From an uncultured Clostridium sp. (GTDB lineage: Bacteria; Bacillota; Clostridia; Lachnospirales; Lachnospiraceae), in contig UQJF01000083.1 in the NCBI GenBank assembly GCA_900541315.1, positions 1 to 14,657 on the forward strand: DNA of 14,657 nucleotides. The letters run 5' to 3'. The notes under the pieces are model-generated. The model was not told the origin of the DNA, did no database searches, and saw only the letters and a program-made list of their open reading frames with translations. Positions 8,319 through 14,657 of the stretch are shown here, piece by piece. Position numbers and translations under genes: made by a program. Positions within the stretch are counted from its first letter, which is position 1. Each line of letters starts with the position of its first letter.

Positions 8319-8384
8319 TATATGTGTTACATTATTACTTTACTATTTTCATTTTACTGTTCTATATTATGTATAACACATATA
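8319..8384. repeat. 11-bp perfect inverted repeat flanking the dnaJ-like transcription start
   Basis: TATATGTGTTA (8319-8329) and TAACACATATA (8374-8384) are exact reverse complements separated by 44 bp. One arm overlaps the predicted -10 box and spacer of the dnaJ-like promoter; the other lies in the early leader. The arrangement fits two operator half-sites, or a long-loop hairpin in the 5' leader. It is not a CIRCE element. Confidence 0.5.
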
Positions 8385-8398
8385 TCATTCGTTGTCAA
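8370..8398 (-). promoter_or_regulatory. Promoter of the dnaJ-like gene
   Basis: On the minus strand a perfect TTGACA (8393-8398) is followed after 17 bp by TATACA (8370-8375, four of six consensus bases). It lies about 75 bp upstream of the chosen ATG. The -35 is strong and the -10 only fair, which is compatible with a regulated promoter. Confidence 0.55.
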
Positions 8399-8418
8399 GG
8401 AGGGAACTATTTCTTTAT

Positions 8419-9372
8419 TTATGCTTCTTTTAATACTTTTACGCTATTTACTATATAAATTCCTATACATACCAGGATCAGTGCCACAAGGCTGTTTACA
8501 GAAAATGCCTGCGCAGTCTCCCCCAGTACCAGAGCAGATAAAAGTACACCAAACACTGGGTTCATGAAACCAAATACAGTAACACGGCTGACCGGATTGT
8601 ATTTTAACAGTACGCCCCAGAGTGTATAGGCAACTGCGGAGATAAATGCCATATACAGCAATAAAATGTACGCCAGGTAATTTCCGCTGACCTGTACCCT
8701 TCCACCGCCTGCCAGGCCAATGATCATCAGGATCAGACCGCCTAACATAAACTGATAACCGCTTAAGGTAACTACATCGTGTTTGTTTCCGTACTTTTTC
8801 AAAAGTGCACTGGAAGTAGCATAAAAGACCTGGGCAAACAGAACGAAACCTTCACCAAGCAAGGATACTTCAAACATGTTTCCTTTCTGACCGGACAGGT
8901 TCATAATAACAATACCTGCAAATCCAAAGGCACAGCCGATCATTTTTCTGGCTGTCAGTTTTTCATACCTGAAGATCAGGCTTGCCACTAATATAGAGAT
9001 AAAAACATTTCCTCCTGTGATAATGGCACCGTGTACTCCACTTGCATGAGCCAGTCCTGTATAAAAGAAATAATACTGAAGAACTGTCTGGTTTAAACAA
9101 AGGGATACAATAGCTTTTCCTGAACCGGGTTCCGGCATGATCCAGTGACGTTCCTGGATACTGTGGAACAGTATTACCAGAAAGCCGGCCAGTACGAATC
9201 GCATTCCTGCAAATAAAATAATGGACATAGCATCTGAGGACTGGATCTGGAATAACTGATATCCTGTTTTAATAGCTGGTGTAGCACTTCCCCATAAGAA
9301 ACAGCAGATACCTGCCAAAAACATTACTACAGGAAGCTGTGTCAGTTTGCTGTTATTTTGTTGTGTATTCAT
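8419..9372 (-). CDS. EamA-family (DMT superfamily) transporter
   Basis: A 317-residue inner-membrane protein with about ten hydrophobic helices arranged as two EamA repeats. The first repeat opens with FLAGICCFLWGSATPAIKTGYQ and includes QTVLQYYFFYTGLAHASGVHGAI and the helix after RYEKLTARKMIG. The second starts near LLGEGFVLFAQVFYATSSALLKK and ends with VFGFMNPVFGVLLSALVLGETAQA. These GxxW and NPVFG/LGE patterns are family hallmarks. DMT carriers of this kind export or import amino acids, nucleosides or other small metabolites; the substrate cannot be read from sequence. The ATG follows an AGGGGA ribosome binding site. The stop lies about 120 bp before the dnaJ-like gene with no terminator visible, so some readthrough is possible, but that gene has its own promoter. 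Confidence 0.88.
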   Translation of the reverse strand: MNTQQNNSKLTQLPVVMFLAGICCFLWGSATPAIKTGYQLFQIQSSDAMSIILFAGMRFVLAGFLVILFHSIQERHWIMPEPGSGKAIVSLCLNQTVLQYYFFYTGLAHASGVHGAIITGGNVFISILVASLIFRYEKLTARKMIGCAFGFAGIVIMNLSGQKGNMFEVSLLGEGFVLFAQVFYATSSALLKKYGNKHDVVTLSGYQFMLGGLILMIIGLAGGGRVQVSGNYLAYILLLYMAFISAVAYTLWGVLLKYNPVSRVTVFGFMNPVFGVLLSALVLGETAQAFSVNSLVALILVCIGIYIVNSVKVLKEA

Positions 9373-9415
9373 ATTTTCCCCTATCTTCTGTTTTTTATCT
9401 TAATAAGAGTACCAG

Positions 9416-9445
9416 TAAATACAAAGAAAGTCAATTTTTTATCAA
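9416..9445 (-). promoter_or_regulatory. Tentative promoter of the EamA transporter gene
   Basis: Minus-strand TTGATA (9440-9445) and TATTTA (9416-9421) are 18 bp apart. A competing reading is TTGACT (9429-9434) with TACTCT (9406-9411) at 17 bp. Both have weak -10 boxes, so only the general location is suggested. Confidence 0.3.
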
Positions 9446-9462
9446 TAACTTACAGATTAGTA

Positions 9463-9491
9463 TTGAATTTTTCGCATTTTTGTTTTACACT
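9463..9491 (+). promoter_or_regulatory. Tentative promoter of the YczE/YitT-like gene
   Basis: TTGAAT (9463-9468) and TACACT (9486-9491) are 17 bp apart, each with four of six consensus bases. The implied leader is about 135 nt and contains a 14-bp AT palindrome (9515-9528, CAAAAATATTTTTG) and a 7-bp inverted repeat (TCATGTG 9539-9545, CACATGA 9582-9588). Confidence 0.3.
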
Positions 9492-9631
9492 ATATACAAA
9501 ATATTTTAGGTTAGCAAAAATATTTTTGTACTATTTTGTCATGTGTGCCTATTTTTTAACACGAAATCGGGGATTATAGACCACATGATCTGGGAAAATA
9601 AAATATATGTGAAAGAACAGGAGATTTTATT

Positions 9632-10273
9632 ATGTCGTTTCAATCAGTCTGTAAGCGTTATGGTCTATTTCTGGCCGGAGTTATCTTATGTGCAACAGGA
9701 ATCGCCTTTATCACCCGTGCGGGACTTGGAACCTCGCCGGTTTCCGGACTTCCTTTTGTGCTCAGCCTAGTAACACCTGTATCTATGGGATTTTTTACCT
9801 TTCTGTTTAATATGATATTTCTGATCTGTGAGGCTATTTTAAGAAAACGGTTCAGTATAGAACAGGCTTTACAGATCCCTATCACTTTCTTTTTCAGTTT
9901 CTGCATCGACAAGGCCATGGCCATCATTCCTACCCGTTTCGGCGGCCCATGGGGTGATTCCTTTGTTTACCTGGTCATCGGATGTATCATCATGTCCCTT
10001 GGGATCAGCTTTGAAGTGATCGCAGATGTGATCATGCTTCCTGCAGAGGCATTTGTACGTGCCTTTGCTAAAAAGACCGGTTTTATATTTGGAAATGTAA
10101 AAGTTGGTTTTGACAGCACTCTTACCATTCTGGCAATGATCTTAGCTTTGATCTGCTTCCACAAGTTAAACGGGGTGCGGGAAGGAACACTGATCAATGC
10201 CCTGGTAGTGGGCCAAATGGTTAAGCAGTGGCGACGGTACATTGAAAAACCGCTATCAAATGCAATCGCATAA
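9632..10273 (+). CDS. YczE/YitT-like integral membrane protein
   Basis: A 213-residue membrane protein with about five hydrophobic segments. It shows the pattern seen in YczE/YyaS/YitT-type proteins: an early helix with ATGIAFITRAGLGTSPVSG, a central pair of helices around FFFSFCIDKAMA and VIGCIIMSLGISFEVIADV, and a C-terminal NGVREGTLINALVVG motif before a short basic tail. No biochemical activity is established for most of these; a transporter or membrane-stress role is sometimes suggested, but nothing here decides it. The ATG is preceded by AGGAGA at a suitable distance. The gene is divergent from the EamA transporter (259 bp apart) and convergent with oleate hydratase, with a shared terminator, so it is a single-gene unit. 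Confidence 0.82.
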   Translation: MSFQSVCKRYGLFLAGVILCATGIAFITRAGLGTSPVSGLPFVLSLVTPVSMGFFTFLFNMIFLICEAILRKRFSIEQALQIPITFFFSFCIDKAMAIIPTRFGGPWGDSFVYLVIGCIIMSLGISFEVIADVIMLPAEAFVRAFAKKTGFIFGNVKVGFDSTLTILAMILALICFHKLNGVREGTLINALVVGQMVKQWRRYIEKPLSNAIA

Positions 10274-10281
10274 AAAATATA

Positions 10282-10310
10282 ACCCCCGTCAGCTGACGGG
10301 GGTATTTTTA
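10282..10310. terminator. Bidirectional terminator between the YczE-like and oleate hydratase genes
   Basis: A 22-bp perfect palindrome (10282-10303) has arms ACCCCCGTC and GACGGGGGT around an AGCT centre. TATTTTTA follows on the plus strand and TATATTTTTTA on the minus strand. It lies 8 nt after the plus-strand stop and 9 nt after the minus-strand stop, so it ends both convergent transcripts. Confidence 0.93.
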
Positions 10311-10312
10311 AA

Positions 10313-12262
10313 TTATAACATCCAGTCTTTGATCACATTGTGGTCTCTTAACAGTTTCCCAACTACTGTTTTATCAATCTTTCTAAGAAGCGGCTTCTTT
10401 AACAGCTCTAATGGCAGAGGCAGTTTCATTTCCAGTGGGGATTTTCCGTCCATCAGCTTTACAGTACTGTCTAACAGATCCCTCACATCATATACGCTTC
10501 CCCAGACCTCAGGAACGCCACGGTCTACGCCGCAAAGTCCGTATACAGCTTCCATAGCAGTACGCACGGAGTACTCAGTGGTGAAAATAGTATCTCTTGG
10601 TGTTTCAGCAAACTGGCCTAAGAATGCAGCGTTTACGCAGCCATCCGGGATAACATCCGGTCTGTCTCCTGCACTTCTTGGCATAAAGAAAGCAGTGATA
10701 TATGGCATCATAGTCGGAGTACAGTTTGCATGGTTTGCTGCCAGGTCATCGATCTCCTCTGCAGGGATGCCCAGATGATACAGCCATTCTGCTGTGATCT
10801 CTTTACCATTGCACTCTTTCATCGGCTTTTTAATATAATCGCCTGGTACATCAGTAAACAGGCTGTATACCCATACACAGATCTCATCCTTCTTCTGAGC
10901 CTTAAACTGTCCCTGGCGGTTAATCGTCCAGCTTAACAGCCAGCTGGAGTCTCTACAGCTTACGATACCTCCGGTAACTACCTTTCCGGTTCTTGGGTCT
11001 CTCTTACAGATCTTCTGGATATAGGAAATGATCTTTTCATCAGAAGTTGTAACAGTTGCAGATTCCCAATTGGTCTTAGCAATATTAGAGCAGAACTTTT
11101 CCGGATGTCCAAAAGATCCATCCTGGGCTGCAATGTTCTTCCACAGGCTCCAGCAGCCACTGGTGCGTACCTCTGCATCCCCAACAGGTGCATGATCCTG
11201 ATCCCCATAAATAGTACCTTCTGTACAGCTTCCGTTTGTTATAAATACCAGATCATTTTCAGTAAGTGTGATCTCGCCTTTTCCACCGTCTTTTATATAT
11301 TCAATAGCTTTGGCAGTCTTCTTTTCGCCTTCAATGTCAAAACGGACATTGGTAACGCTGGTGCCAAACTGGATCTGTACACCTGCTGCTTCCAGATACT
11401 TCTGCATTGGAAGGATCAGGGATTCGTACTGATTGTACCGGGTAAATTTCAAAGCAGAGAAATCTGGCAGTCCGCCAATATGGTGGATAAAACGCTGGAA
11501 ATAACGCTTCATTTCCAGAGCACTGTGCCAGTTTTCAAAAGCAAACATGGTGCGCCAGTACAGCCAGAAATCAGAACCAAATACTTCATCATCAAAGAAA
11601 TCTTCAATGGACTTGTCATACAGGTCCTCATCCCTTGTAAAGAACAGCTTCATGATCTCCATACTGCCTTTCTGGCTTAAACGGAACTTGCCGTCAGTAT
11701 GGGCATCTTCGCCTCTTTTTTCAGTAGCACGGCACAGGGAATAGTTTGGATCATGTTTATTTAACCAGTAATATTCATCCAGGACAGATGCATTTGGTAC
11801 CTCCAGTGAAGGAATACTGCGGAACAGATCCCATAAACACTCGAAATGATCTTCCATCTCACGTCCGCCACGCATTACGTAGCCTCTTGTAGGGTCATCA
11901 ATACCATCGCAGGCACCGCCAGCTACATCCATTGCCTCTAAAATATGGATATTCTTTCCAGGCATCTGGGCATCTCTTACTAAAAAGCAGGCTGCTGCCA
12001 GCGCTGCCAGGCCGCTTCCTACTAAATAAGCACTCTTTTCTTCGATTCCTTCCGGTTTTTCCGGTCTTGCAAAGGCTTCATAGTTACCATTAGTATAGTA
12101 AATTCCCTTGCTGTTTTTTGCAAACTTGCCAAGTTCCGTATTACGATAATCGCTGTTTGTCTCTTCTTTTTTGCTGCGGCGCTTTCCAGCCATAACCGCA
12201 GCTGCTCCAACGCCGGCTGCCACTGCAGATACTGCTCCTGCACGCAAAACTTTCTTGTTCAT
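10313..12262 (-). CDS. ohyA: Oleate hydratase (myosin-cross-reactive antigen family) with N-terminal membrane segment
   Basis: A 649-residue flavoprotein of the 67-kDa myosin-cross-reactive antigen family. These FAD-dependent enzymes add water across the cis-9 double bond of oleate and related fatty acids to give 10-hydroxy acids. Visible are the dinucleotide-binding G82-S-G-L-A-A with acidic E109, the GGACDG segment (115-120) and R131-GGREME, a conserved region that in studied members contains a catalytic glutamate. HFECLWD, TMFAFENWHSALE, FLGQFAE and FTTEYSVRTAMEAVY are also typical. Ahead of the fold lies a hydrophobic Ala/Val/Gly helix (about 5-25) followed by KRRSKK, which looks like a membrane anchor or uncleaved signal. 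ATG 12260-12262 is preferred over 12283 because AAAGGAAGG lies at proper spacing before it. Oleate hydratases detoxify unsaturated fatty acids in gut bacteria; that role here is inferred. Confidence 0.93.
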   Translation of the reverse strand: MNKKVLRAGAVSAVAAGVGAAAVMAGKRRSKKEETNSDYRNTELGKFAKNSKGIYYTNGNYEAFARPEKPEGIEEKSAYLVGSGLAALAAACFLVRDAQMPGKNIHILEAMDVAGGACDGIDDPTRGYVMRGGREMEDHFECLWDLFRSIPSLEVPNASVLDEYYWLNKHDPNYSLCRATEKRGEDAHTDGKFRLSQKGSMEIMKLFFTRDEDLYDKSIEDFFDDEVFGSDFWLYWRTMFAFENWHSALEMKRYFQRFIHHIGGLPDFSALKFTRYNQYESLILPMQKYLEAAGVQIQFGTSVTNVRFDIEGEKKTAKAIEYIKDGGKGEITLTENDLVFITNGSCTEGTIYGDQDHAPVGDAEVRTSGCWSLWKNIAAQDGSFGHPEKFCSNIAKTNWESATVTTSDEKIISYIQKICKRDPRTGKVVTGGIVSCRDSSWLLSWTINRQGQFKAQKKDEICVWVYSLFTDVPGDYIKKPMKECNGKEITAEWLYHLGIPAEEIDDLAANHANCTPTMMPYITAFFMPRSAGDRPDVIPDGCVNAAFLGQFAETPRDTIFTTEYSVRTAMEAVYGLCGVDRGVPEVWGSVYDVRDLLDSTVKLMDGKSPLEMKLPLPLELLKKPLLRKIDKTVVGKLLRDHNVIKDWML

Positions 12263-12384
12263 TGATAAACCTTCCTTTCTCATCCTGTTTTCATATTTTG
12301 AATATCAATGTTTTTATCATTACTATTATTCTCGTTACGTATTGCCTTAATATATAGTATTGTTTACTACATATGCATATTGAT

Positions 12385-12411
12385 ATTATAACTTTTTGGG
12401 CAAAATGTCAA
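12385..12411 (-). promoter_or_regulatory. Likely promoter of the oleate hydratase gene
   Basis: On the minus strand perfect TTGACA (12406-12411) and perfect TATAAT (12385-12390) boxes are present, but only 15 bp apart, shorter than the usual 17. Such spacing often marks weak or activator-dependent promoters. The leader would be about 115 nt. Confidence 0.45.
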
Positions 12412-12464
12412 TAATACACATAAAAGAACGGACAATCACCATACATATGAATGAATACACCATT

Positions 12465-12518
12465 AAAAATACTCTCAGCCACAGGCTTATTCTCCTGTAA
12501 TGACTGAGAGTATTTTTT
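12465..12518 (-). terminator. Terminator of the ene-reductase gene
   Basis: A perfect 14-bp stem pairs AAAAATACTCTCAG (12465-12478) with CTGAGAGTATTTTT (12504-12517). A nested ACAGG/CCTGT stem (12481-12485 with 12494-12498) sits inside the loop. The minus-strand reading runs into TTTTTAATGG. It lies about 120 nt beyond the ene-reductase stop and so separates this gene from oleate hydratase. The plus-strand reading would also work. Confidence 0.85.
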
Positions 12519-12637
12519 CCAAAATATAAAACTTTATACGATTGCCAAAGGATATTCACGATTCGTTATACTGTTTCCTCATGATCAAATAGCTGCAGCA
12601 CAGCATTTTGCTAAATGTTACAGTTCAGACATGACGG

Positions 12638-14584
12638 TTAAATATCTAAAGCTGCATGGTATCCCTGATAAACTGCATTTGTAATGGTAGAAACCTTTCT
12701 TGCGTCCCCAATAACACGGACAAAGGGCGCACCATTTCTGAGAGCTTCCACAACATCCGTTCTGCTTCTCTGTCCAAGAGCACAGATCACTGTCTTACCG
12801 CTAATCAGCAGCTCTTTGCCCTCTTTATCTTTACAGCGTACTCCTTCAACTGTCACTTCTTCTACCTTGCATCCGGTATGGACATGAACATATTTCTCAA
12901 TTTCTTTTAACAGCAGCGGGCGATGACGCACATTGGCATCTACAGCCAGCTCATCCCGCATTTCGATCAGGTGTACTTCTTTTCCTTCCATGCCTAAATG
13001 GATGGCACATTCACAGCCGGCCAGACCACCACCCATAACAGCAACTTCATCTGCCACGCGGTCCTGGTTTTTGTATAGCTCATTAACAAGGATCACGTTT
13101 TTGTCCTTAATTCCAGGGATCAGTGGAACCAGCGGCTTAGAACCAACAGCAATGATCAGAGCATCTGGTGCTTCTTTTTCAACATATTCAGCAGTAACTT
13201 CACATCCTAAACGTATCTCTACACCGCTCTGCCTTGCGAAACGTGCATAGGTCTCTGTAAGCTGGTACATTTCTTTTTTAAAGGGAATGGCGATCTCGCT
13301 CTTTAAAATTCCGCCCAGTTCCTCTTCTTTTTCACATAAGATGACCTGATGCCCCCTTCTGGCTGCTGTCCAGGCTGCATACAGACCTCCCGGCCCTCCT
13401 CCGGCTACCAGGACTTTCTTTTTCACCGGCGCAGGCTGTATTTCATCCCCTTCCAGTTCTCTTCCGATCAGAGGGTTTACAGTACACCTTCTGGTTGAAG
13501 TAGCTGCACGTTCTGCCATACAGGTAAAGCAGCGCAGACAACGGACAATATCCTTATCCCTGTTTTCCATGACCTTTCTTGGAAGGAATGGATCTGCCAG
13601 AAGTGCACGGGCCATATAAACTACATCTGCCTTGCCGGAAGCGATGATCTCTTCCATCTGTTCCGGGTCATTTAAACCGCCCAATGTGGCAACCGGAATG
13701 GATACGTGCTTTTTGATCTCAGCTGCCAGATATACGTTACAGCCATGCTCCTTAAACATAGAAGGATGGGTATCGCCAAAGCCCCTCTGGTAAGTACCGG
13801 CAGATACATGGAGCAGATCGATCTTTGATTCCAGCTGCATAGCAATGCGTATACCTTCTTCCAGGTCATAGCCGCCTTCAAACAATTCAGACCCGCTTAA
13901 GCGGAATTCAATAGGAAATGCAGGACCTACAGCCTCACGGACTGCATCTAAGATCTCACTTGCCAGACGACAGCGGTTTTCCAGACAACCTCCATATTCA
14001 TCAGTTCTGTGGTTAAAATATGGGGATAAAAACTGGTTGATCAGCCATCCATGTCCACCGTGGATCAGGATCATCTCAAAGCCTGCACGTTTTGCAAGGC
14101 CTGCCACTTTACCATAAGAAGCAACAATATCTTTAATCTGTGCTTTGCTTAAAGCCTTTACCTTTACGCCATCTGCACGCACAGTATCAGAAGCCCCCCA
14201 CTGGCACATTTCATGCTGTCTTGATTTATCAGTCATATAAGTACCTGCATACATACCGGAATGGGACAACTCCAGGCTGGCTGCTGCCCCGTGGCGGGAA
14301 ATGGCATCCGCTGTATAAGTGGCCGCTGCCAAGGAATTTAGAATCGCTGTATCCAGATGATAGGCATGGGAGCCGTCTGTTTCCGGATGTACCATACATT
14401 CGCTGACTGTTACTGCTGCTGCGCCGCCTTTTGCACGAAGCTCGTAAAAGGCAGTAGATTTGGGACCGATACAGCCGTCATTGGAAATATCTGTTCCACC
14501 CATAGGTGCTGAAAACATACGGTTGGAAAAGGTGCGCCCTGCAATGGTAATAGGACTGCAAAGATGTGGAAATTTGTGTGTCAT
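12638..14584 (-). CDS. Old Yellow Enzyme-type FMN/Fe-S/FAD ene-reductase (FadH/2-enoate reductase/BaiCD-like)
   Basis: A 648-residue modular flavoprotein. Residues 1-340 are an Old-Yellow-Enzyme barrel binding FMN, with H175-GGHGWLINQFLSP and the NxRTDEYGG signature. A [4Fe-4S] ligand set follows: C349, C352, C355 and C367. The C-terminal half has a dinucleotide fold, G395-GGPGG with E418, for FAD and a second one (VAVMGGGLAG, about 503-512) for NAD(P)H. The architecture matches 2,4-dienoyl-CoA reductase, clostridial 2-enoate/cinnamate reductases, trimethylamine dehydrogenase and bile-acid BaiCD/BaiH. In such enzymes electrons pass from NAD(P)H through FAD and the cluster to FMN, which reduces an activated C=C bond. 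The substrate cannot be chosen from sequence. The spacing is CxxCxxC-x11-C, close to trimethylamine dehydrogenase rather than CxxCxxxC of FadH. A strong AAAGGAGAG precedes the ATG. The gene is monocistronic and probably controlled through the upstream dyad. Confidence 0.9.
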   Translation of the reverse strand: MTHKFPHLCSPITIAGRTFSNRMFSAPMGGTDISNDGCIGPKSTAFYELRAKGGAAAVTVSECMVHPETDGSHAYHLDTAILNSLAAATYTADAISRHGAAASLELSHSGMYAGTYMTDKSRQHEMCQWGASDTVRADGVKVKALSKAQIKDIVASYGKVAGLAKRAGFEMILIHGGHGWLINQFLSPYFNHRTDEYGGCLENRCRLASEILDAVREAVGPAFPIEFRLSGSELFEGGYDLEEGIRIAMQLESKIDLLHVSAGTYQRGFGDTHPSMFKEHGCNVYLAAEIKKHVSIPVATLGGLNDPEQMEEIIASGKADVVYMARALLADPFLPRKVMENRDKDIVRCLRCFTCMAERAATSTRRCTVNPLIGRELEGDEIQPAPVKKKVLVAGGGPGGLYAAWTAARRGHQVILCEKEEELGGILKSEIAIPFKKEMYQLTETYARFARQSGVEIRLGCEVTAEYVEKEAPDALIIAVGSKPLVPLIPGIKDKNVILVNELYKNQDRVADEVAVMGGGLAGCECAIHLGMEGKEVHLIEMRDELAVDANVRHRPLLLKEIEKYVHVHTGCKVEEVTVEGVRCKDKEGKELLISGKTVICALGQRSRTDVVEALRNGAPFVRVIGDARKVSTITNAVYQGYHAALDI

Positions 14585-14613
14585 AATATTTTTCTCTCCT
14601 TTATATTGATGAT

Positions 14614-14644
14614 GTGAGTGTCAAAAGTAAATTTTGCCACTCAC
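14614..14644. promoter_or_regulatory. 31-bp dyad, probable operator upstream of the ene-reductase gene
   Basis: GTGAGTG (14614-14620) and CACTCAC (14638-14644) are perfect reverse complements. Inside them, CAAAA (14622-14626) pairs with TTTTG (14632-14636), with one mismatch (14621/14637) and a 5-nt centre: 12 of 13 positions match. The dyad ends 30 bp before the start codon and has no U-run, so an operator fits better than a terminator. A weak TTACAT (14647-14652) with TACTTT (14624-14629) at 17 bp on the minus strand would place the dyad over the -10 and spacer. The regulator is not in this window. Confidence 0.65.
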
Positions 14645-14657
14645 TGATGTAACCGGA

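Larger units (their letters stand above)
12263..12637. other. Intergenic region between oleate hydratase and ene-reductase genes
   Basis: This 375-bp stretch has no credible gene. It holds the likely oleate hydratase promoter (12385-12411), a 9-bp inverted repeat (AATATCAAT 12301-12309 and ATTGATATT 12379-12387, one arm overlapping the -10) and the ene-reductase terminator (12465-12518). I see nothing recognisable in 12519-12637, the 3' untranslated stretch of the ene-reductase. Confidence 0.7.

Noticed and set aside
8298..8418. CIRCE or CtsR heat-shock operator upstream of the dnaJ-like gene
   Set aside because: Neither the TTAGCACTC/GAGTGCTAA pair nor the GGTCAAA heptads are present; the inverted repeat found there is different.
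11105..11680. 191-codon plus-strand frame inside the oleate hydratase gene
   Set aside because: It lies entirely antisense to a strongly conserved enzyme and shows no recognisable domain or translation signal.
12447..12500. Tiny 17-codon ORF running into the ene-reductase terminator hairpin, resembling a leader peptide
   Set aside because: No ribosome binding site precedes it, no plus-strand gene follows, and the hairpin is explained as the minus-strand terminator of the ene-reductase.
1..14657. Mobile element, prophage, CRISPR array, toxin-antitoxin pair or RNA gene
   Set aside because: No transposase or integrase, regular direct-repeat/spacer pattern, tRNA-like cloverleaf or small paired toxin gene was seen on either strand.

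Overview
The window looks like chromosomal DNA of a gut-type Firmicute, most likely a Lachnospiraceae (Clostridium cluster XIVa) relative. This is inferred from protein content, not from a marker gene: a secreted protein built of choline/glucan-binding-type repeats, a GH3 beta-glucosidase with swapped domain order, a clostridial flavin/Fe-S ene-reductase, strong AGGAGG-type ribosome binding sites, sigma-A-like TTGACA/TATAAT promoters and AT-rich intergenic DNA. I see no rRNA, tRNA, CRISPR array, insertion sequence, phage gene or integrase. Base composition looks even throughout, so there is no visible sign of an inserted island.

Layout from left to right. (1) A cytoplasmic GGDEF-EAL protein (+) whose catalytic motifs have decayed. 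(2) A YfcE-type metallophosphoesterase (-) with about 100 extra C-terminal residues. (3) A secreted cell-wall-binding repeat protein (+), divergent from gene 2, with a recognisable promoter on each side. (4) Three minus-strand genes in transcription order: an EamA/DMT-type exporter, a type II DnaJ/CbpA-like co-chaperone and a very large membrane-anchored GH3 glycosidase. (5) A YczE/YitT-like membrane protein (+). (6) Two minus-strand redox or lipid genes: a two-domain Old-Yellow-Enzyme/FAD reductase at the right edge and, beyond a terminator, an oleate hydratase with an N-terminal membrane anchor.

Most genes look monocistronic. The three convergent junctions (genes 1/2, 3/4 and 7/8) each carry a strong GC hairpin, two of them U-rich on both sides. 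The DnaJ and GH3 genes are the best candidates for co-transcription: about 60 bp apart, with no good terminator between them. Start codons were reconsidered from ribosome binding sites. For the GH3, DnaJ and oleate hydratase genes an internal ATG a few codons downstream of the longest possible start has the better Shine-Dalgarno spacing.

The least ordinary points are a 31-bp dyad immediately upstream of the ene-reductase, an 11-bp inverted repeat with widely spaced arms around the dnaJ-like promoter, the domain-permuted and doubly membrane-anchored GH3, the catalytically decayed GGDEF-EAL protein, and oleate hydratase next to an ene-reductase. Together the last two hint at processing of dietary unsaturated lipids. 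I did not find a convincing wholly new multigene system; the leads are at the level of single proteins and regulatory sites.
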